8,899 bases of DNA from Solirubrobacterales bacterium (GTDB taxonomy: Bacteria > Actinomycetota > Thermoleophilia > Solirubrobacterales > Solirubrobacteraceae): positions 1-8,899 of the forward strand of contig JAOPZO010000402.1 of assembly GCA_025964065.1 (NCBI GenBank), written 5' to 3'. Position 1 is the stretch's first letter. Each line of letters opens with the position of its first letter. The notes below the pieces were generated by a model. That model was not told the origin of the DNA and ran no database searches. It worked only from the letters and a program-made list of their open reading frames with translations. Both the position numbers and the translations under genes were made by a program. Positions 6,326-8,899 of the stretch are shown in pieces.

Positions 6326-7785
6326 GCGGCCGCGTCTTCCTCGTCGGCGCCGGGCCCGGCGACCCCGGCCTCATGACGGTCCGGGCGGTCGAGCTCATCG
6401 CCGCCGCAGACGTCGTGCTCTTCGACAAGCTCATCCCGGAGAGCGCCCTCGTCGGCGCCCGGGCGGACGCCGAGCTCATCGACGTCGGGAAGATCGGCGG
6501 CGGCAGGCAGGTCCCGCAGGACGTGACGACCGCCCTGGTCCTCGAGCACGCCCTCGCCGGGAAGCAGGTCGTCCGCCTCAAGGGCGGCGACCCGTTCGTC
6601 TTCGGCCGTGGGGGCGAGGAGGCGCTCGCCTGCGTCGCCGCCGGCGTCCCGTTCGAGGTCGTGCCCGCCGTCACCAGCGGCATCGCCGCGCCCGCCTACG
6701 CCGGGATCCCGGTGACGCAGCGCGGGATCACGAGCGCGGTCGCCTTCGTCACGGGCCACGAGGACCCGGACAAACCCGAGACGCTCATCGACTGGCCCGC
6801 GCTCGCGCGGTTTCCCGGCACCCTCTGCTTCTACATGGGGATCCGCACCCTCGACCGCATCGCGGAGCAGCTCGTCGCGGGCGGGCGCCCGGCCGGCGAG
6901 CCCGTGGCGGTCGTCATGCGCGGCACCTACGGGGACCAGCGCTCCGTGCGCGGGACCCTCGCCGATATCGCGACCGTGGTGCGGGAGGCGGGCATCGGCG
7001 CGCCGGCGATCACGGTGGTCGGCGGCGTCGCGGCCCTGCACGACGAGCTCTCCTGGCTCGAGGAGGCCCGGCCGCTCGGCGGGCGGACCGTCGCGGTCAC
7101 CCGGGCGCGGGCGCAGGCCAGCGGCATCGCGGCGACCCTCCGCAGCCTGGGCGCGAGCGTCGTCGAGGCGCCCGCGATCCGCATCCAACCGCTCGAGGCG
7201 GAGCTCCCCGCGCTCGCGCACTACGACCTCGTCGTCGTCACGAGCGTGAACGCGGTCCAGCAGCTCTTCACGCACGTCCGCGACGCCCGCGAGCTCGCGG
7301 GGGCGACGGTCGCGGCGATCGGCCCGGGCACCGTCGCCGAGCTCCGCCGCCACGGCATCGAGCCCGACGTCGTGCCCGAGCGCTCGATCTCCGAGGCGGT
7401 GCTCGAGGTCCTGACGGAGCGCGGGCCGTGGAGCCGGGTGCTCATCCCGCGCGCCGAGGAGGCCCGCGAGGTGCTGCCTGAGGGCCTGCGGGCCCAGGGC
7501 GCCCACGTCGACGTGCTCCCGCTGTACCGGACGGTGGCCGAGCCGCTCGACCCCGCGGCGCGCGAGGCCGCGCTGGGCGCGGACTACCTCTGCTTCACGA
7601 GCGCCTCGAGCGTCACCTTCTTCCACGAGGCGGCCGGCACCCTCGCCGGTCCCCGCCTCGTCACGATCGGCCCGGTGACCTCGGACGCGGTGCGCGCGCT
7701 CGGCTTCGCCCCGCACGTCGAGGCGACGCAGCACGACCCGGACGGCCTGGTCGCCGCCCTGGTCGCGGACGCCCGCGCCTCCTGA
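6322..7785 (+). CDS. cobA-hemD: fused uroporphyrinogen-III C-methyltransferase and uroporphyrinogen-III synthase
   Basis: A two-enzyme fusion of 487 residues. The N-terminal SUMT domain (about 1-245) shows GAGPGDPGLMTVRA (9-22), VRLKGGDPFVFGRGGEE (84-100), VVPAVTSG (113-120), GIPVTQRG (128-135), MRGTYGDQRS (199-208) and GAPAITVVGG (226-235); it methylates uroporphyrinogen III twice using SAM to give precorrin-2, the entry to sirohaem and corrins. The C-terminal HemD domain (about 252-487) shows GGRTVAVTRARAQA (253-266), VVVTSVNAV (304-312), AAIGPGTVAELRRHG (331-345), VLIPRAEEAREVLP (373-386), CFTSASSV (424-431) and VTIGPVTSDAVRALG (447-461); it cyclises hydroxymethylbilane to uroporphyrinogen III. 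ATG 6322 overlaps the hemC stop. The fusion puts the branch-point maker and its first user in one chain. No SirC-like dehydrogenase or ferrochelatase domain is present. Confidence 0.95.
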   Translation: MSGRVFLVGAGPGDPGLMTVRAVELIAAADVVLFDKLIPESALVGARADAELIDVGKIGGGRQVPQDVTTALVLEHALAGKQVVRLKGGDPFVFGRGGEEALACVAAGVPFEVVPAVTSGIAAPAYAGIPVTQRGITSAVAFVTGHEDPDKPETLIDWPALARFPGTLCFYMGIRTLDRIAEQLVAGGRPAGEPVAVVMRGTYGDQRSVRGTLADIATVVREAGIGAPAITVVGGVAALHDELSWLEEARPLGGRTVAVTRARAQASGIAATLRSLGASVVEAPAIRIQPLEAELPALAHYDLVVVTSVNAVQQLFTHVRDARELAGATVAAIGPGTVAELRRHGIEPDVVPERSISEAVLEVLTERGPWSRVLIPRAEEAREVLPEGLRAQGAHVDVLPLYRTVAEPLDPAAREAALGADYLCFTSASSVTFFHEAAGTLAGPRLVTIGPVTSDAVRALGFAPHVEATQHDPDGLVAALVADARAS

Positions 7786-7803
7786 AAGGGGCCGGGCACC
7801 TTC
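7785..7803. repeat. imperfect inverted repeat after cobA-hemD
   Basis: AAGGGGCCGGGCACCTT (7786-7802) forms an eight-position stem around one central base, with a single G-A mismatch (7790 against 7798). It begins at the final base of the cobA-hemD stop and ends six bases before the stop of the convergent acidic-peptide gene. The place between two converging genes suits a two-way terminator, but there is no T-tract. It also has the look of short dispersed palindromes of the type AAAGGTGCC/GGCACCTTT found in intergenic DNA of some high-GC genomes; that likeness is from memory and untested. Confidence 0.35.
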
Positions 7804-7807
7804 ATGT

Positions 7808-7975
7808 TCAGCCCGACGTCGGCGGCTCGCCGTCGTCGTCGGCGATGCCGGGCATCGCGTCGGCGCCGGGCTCGGCGCCCTCCTGCGGGTCCGGGCCCCC
7901 CAGCGGCGTGGGCTCCGGCTCCTGCTCGTCGGGCAGGCCGGTCGGTGCGTCGTTCCCGCGGGGGTTCGTCTCCAT
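7808..7975 (-). CDS. 55-residue acidic Pro/Gly-rich peptide, function unknown
   Basis: Reading ATG (7975 to 7973) to TGA (7810 to 7808) on the minus strand gives 55 codons, 54 of which end in G or C, matching the coding style of the large genes. An AGGGG Shine-Dalgarno lies six bases before the ATG. An in-frame TAG four codons upstream of the ATG rules out a longer N-terminal form. The peptide has 14 Asp/Glu, one Arg and no Lys, about 12 Pro and 9 Gly, and no hydrophobic stretch, so it should be disordered and cytoplasmic. Internal near-repeats occur: PDEQEPEP (15-22) and PDPQEGAEP (28-36), and a tail DAMPGIADDDGEPP (39-52). I recognise no family. It is divergent from the SAM hydroxide adenosyltransferase gene (43 bases between starts) and convergent with cobA-hemD. 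It could be chance in high-GC DNA, but start, ribosome site and codon use agree. Confidence 0.65.
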   Translation of the reverse strand: METNPRGNDAPTGLPDEQEPEPTPLGGPDPQEGAEPGADAMPGIADDDGEPPTSG

Positions 7976-8006
7976 GGAGGGCCCCTACCCATCCGGGGGC
8001 CGGCAC

Positions 8007-8018
8007 TAGACTCGCGCC
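8007..8018 (+). promoter_or_regulatory. -10 element for leaderless transcription of the SAM hydrolase gene
   Basis: TAGACT (8007-8012) fits TANNNT and is followed by CGCGCC and then the GTG start at 8019. Spacing and spacer bases are the same as at moaC, and no Shine-Dalgarno precedes the GTG. The message probably begins at the start codon. No -35 box is clear; the upstream DNA is a G/C run. Confidence 0.55.
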
Positions 8019-8822
8019 GTGACCGACGCCCGGCCGATCAGCTTCCTCTCCGACTACGGCCTGGACGACGACTTCGTCGGGGTCTGCCACGGGGTGATGG
8101 CCCGCATCGCCCCCGCCTCGCGGGTCCTCGACGTCACCCACGGGATCCCGCGCCACGACATCCGCACGGGCGCGCTGCTCCTGCGCCGCTCGCTCCCGTA
8201 CCTGCCCGCCGGCGTGCACCTCGCGGTCGTCGACCCCGACGTCGGCACGAAGCGCCGCGCGATCGCGGTGCGCACCGCGGAGGAGGACCGCATCCTCGTC
8301 GGGCCCGACAACGGCCTGCTGTCGCTCGCCGCGCAGCGCTTCGGCGGCGTGGTCGAGGCCGCGGACGTCACCCGCTCGGTCCACCGCCTCGAGCCCGTGT
8401 CGGCGACGTTCCACGGCCGCGACCTGTTCGCGCCCGTCGCCGCCGCGCTCGCCGCCGGCGCCCCGCTCGAGGAGGCCGGCGACCCGCTCGACGCGGACGA
8501 GGTGCAGGTCCTCCACATGCCGCTCGCCGAGATCGACGCCGACGGCCTCAACGCGCACGCGATCGCCTTCGACCGTTTCGGCAACGTCACGCTGGATGTG
8601 GAGCACGAGGAGCTGACCTTCGCGGGCCTGCGCCTCGGCCGGAAGGTCCTCGTCAACGACCGCGAGGCGGTCTACGCGGTGACGTTCGCCGACGTGCCGC
8701 GCGGGGAGCTCCTGCTCTACCAGGACGCATACCGCACGCTCGCGCTCGCCGTGAACCGCGGCTCGGCCCGCGAGGCGCTGGGCCTCGAGCTCGACGCCAC
8801 CGTGCGCCTGGTCGGCGCGTGA
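8019..8822 (+). CDS. SAM hydroxide adenosyltransferase (DUF62 family)
   Basis: A 267-residue member of the DUF62/fluorinase-chlorinase family, whose common bacterial and archaeal members hydrolyse S-adenosylmethionine to adenosine and L-methionine. Seen: SDYGLDDDFVG (11-21) with the substrate-binding Asp; VDPDVGTKRRAI (71-82); LVGPDNGLL (93-101); TFHGRDLFAPVAA (130-142); DRFGNVTLD (185-193) near the C-terminal domain boundary; and a C-terminal barrel domain ending in RLVGA. D72, R79 and H132 line up with the Asp-Arg-His water-activating triad of characterised hydrolases, so it should be a hydrolase and not a halogenase. The GTG start follows a leaderless-type promoter. The stop overlaps the next gene as GTGA, so it is likely co-transcribed with birA. 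The cellular purpose of this activity is still unsettled; SAM balance is the usual guess. Confidence 0.9.
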   Translation: MTDARPISFLSDYGLDDDFVGVCHGVMARIAPASRVLDVTHGIPRHDIRTGALLLRRSLPYLPAGVHLAVVDPDVGTKRRAIAVRTAEEDRILVGPDNGLLSLAAQRFGGVVEAADVTRSVHRLEPVSATFHGRDLFAPVAAALAAGAPLEEAGDPLDADEVQVLHMPLAEIDADGLNAHAIAFDRFGNVTLDVEHEELTFAGLRLGRKVLVNDREAVYAVTFADVPRGELLLYQDAYRTLALAVNRGSAREALGLELDATVRLVGA

Positions 8823-8899
8823 GCGCCCTCGGCGCGCCGCACCTCCACCTCCGCGAGACCTCCTCCACGAACGACCGCGCGCGCACGCTCGCGCTCGCC
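8819..8899 (+). CDS. birA: biotin-[acetyl-CoA-carboxylase] ligase, 5' part
   Basis: Only the first 27 codons lie in the window. Reading from GTG 8819, which overlaps the preceding stop (GTGA), gives APHLHLRETSSTNDRARTLA after a five-residue lead. The ETSSTNDRA segment is the N-terminal signature of the catalytic domain of biotin-protein ligases ('TDSTN..A'), which attach biotin to the carrier domain of acetyl-CoA carboxylase and related enzymes. The motif appears within about 12 residues of the start, so this protein lacks the N-terminal DNA-binding domain of E. coli BirA and should be a monofunctional ligase without repressor activity. The rest is beyond the window edge. Confidence 0.75.
   Translation, partial: MSALGAPHLHLRETSSTNDRARTLALA

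Noticed and set aside
6049..7992. 647-codon open minus-strand frame opposite cobA-hemD
   Set aside because: Arg/Asp/Gly-rich shadow; the plus strand carries clear CobA and HemD motifs throughout.
7980..8001. GGCCCC/GGGGCC hairpin upstream of the SAM hydrolase gene as a regulatory RNA
   Set aside because: It lies upstream of the -10 hexamer and so would not be in the transcript; short G/C stems are expected by chance here.
1..8899. tRNA, rRNA, CRISPR array, IS element, phage or defence system
   Set aside because: No tRNA-like fold, spaced repeats, transposase or integrase motifs were seen; nearly all DNA is taken up by recognisable housekeeping genes.

Overview
The window is GC-rich chromosomal DNA, with third codon positions that are almost all G or C, many GTG starts, and genes joined by 4-base stop/start overlaps (GTGA or ATGA). 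Together with the protein flavour (CcmC, GluTR and CobA-HemD variants, SAM hydroxide adenosyltransferase next to BirA) this suggests a high-GC actinobacterium, most likely of the Thermoleophilia (Solirubrobacterales/Gaiellales-like). The taxonomic placement is inference from style, not from a search.

Layout. Bases 1-408 hold what looks like the decayed or error-containing 3' end of an unrecognised plus-strand gene. It converges on a small minus-strand membrane-protein gene (405-743); their stop codons overlap in one CTAG. A 53-base divergent spacer follows, with a 12-base palindrome and a -10-like hexamer placed exactly where a leaderless transcript would start at moaC. From 797 to 7785 nine plus-strand genes run almost without gaps: moaC and mog (molybdenum cofactor), ccmA, ccmB, ccmC and a ccmD-like gene (haem handling for cytochrome c maturation), then hemA, hemC and a cobA-hemD fusion (tetrapyrrole synthesis from glutamyl-tRNA to uroporphyrinogen III and precorrin-2). 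The only real gap inside the run is 44 bases before ccmC and holds a short hairpin. After cobA-hemD comes an imperfect inverted repeat, then a 55-codon minus-strand ORF for a very acidic, Pro/Gly-rich peptide, then a second leaderless-type promoter, a SAM hydroxide adenosyltransferase (DUF62) gene, and the first 27 codons of a biotin-protein ligase that runs off the window.

How it works together. The main run links cofactor supply for respiratory enzymes: Moco for molybdoenzymes, haem precursor synthesis (C5 pathway), the siroheme/corrin branch via CobA, and the CcmABCD module that moves haem to the cytochrome c maturation chaperone CcmE. ccmE, ccmF/H, hemB, hemE and later haem genes are not in this window.

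No mobile element, CRISPR array, rRNA or tRNA was seen. I found no wholly new system. The points most worth a second look are the small acidic peptide gene, the paired leaderless promoters with the same hexamer-to-start spacer, a His-to-Gln change at a conserved GluTR position, the degenerate WWD motif of CcmC, and the frame-hopping remnant at the left edge.
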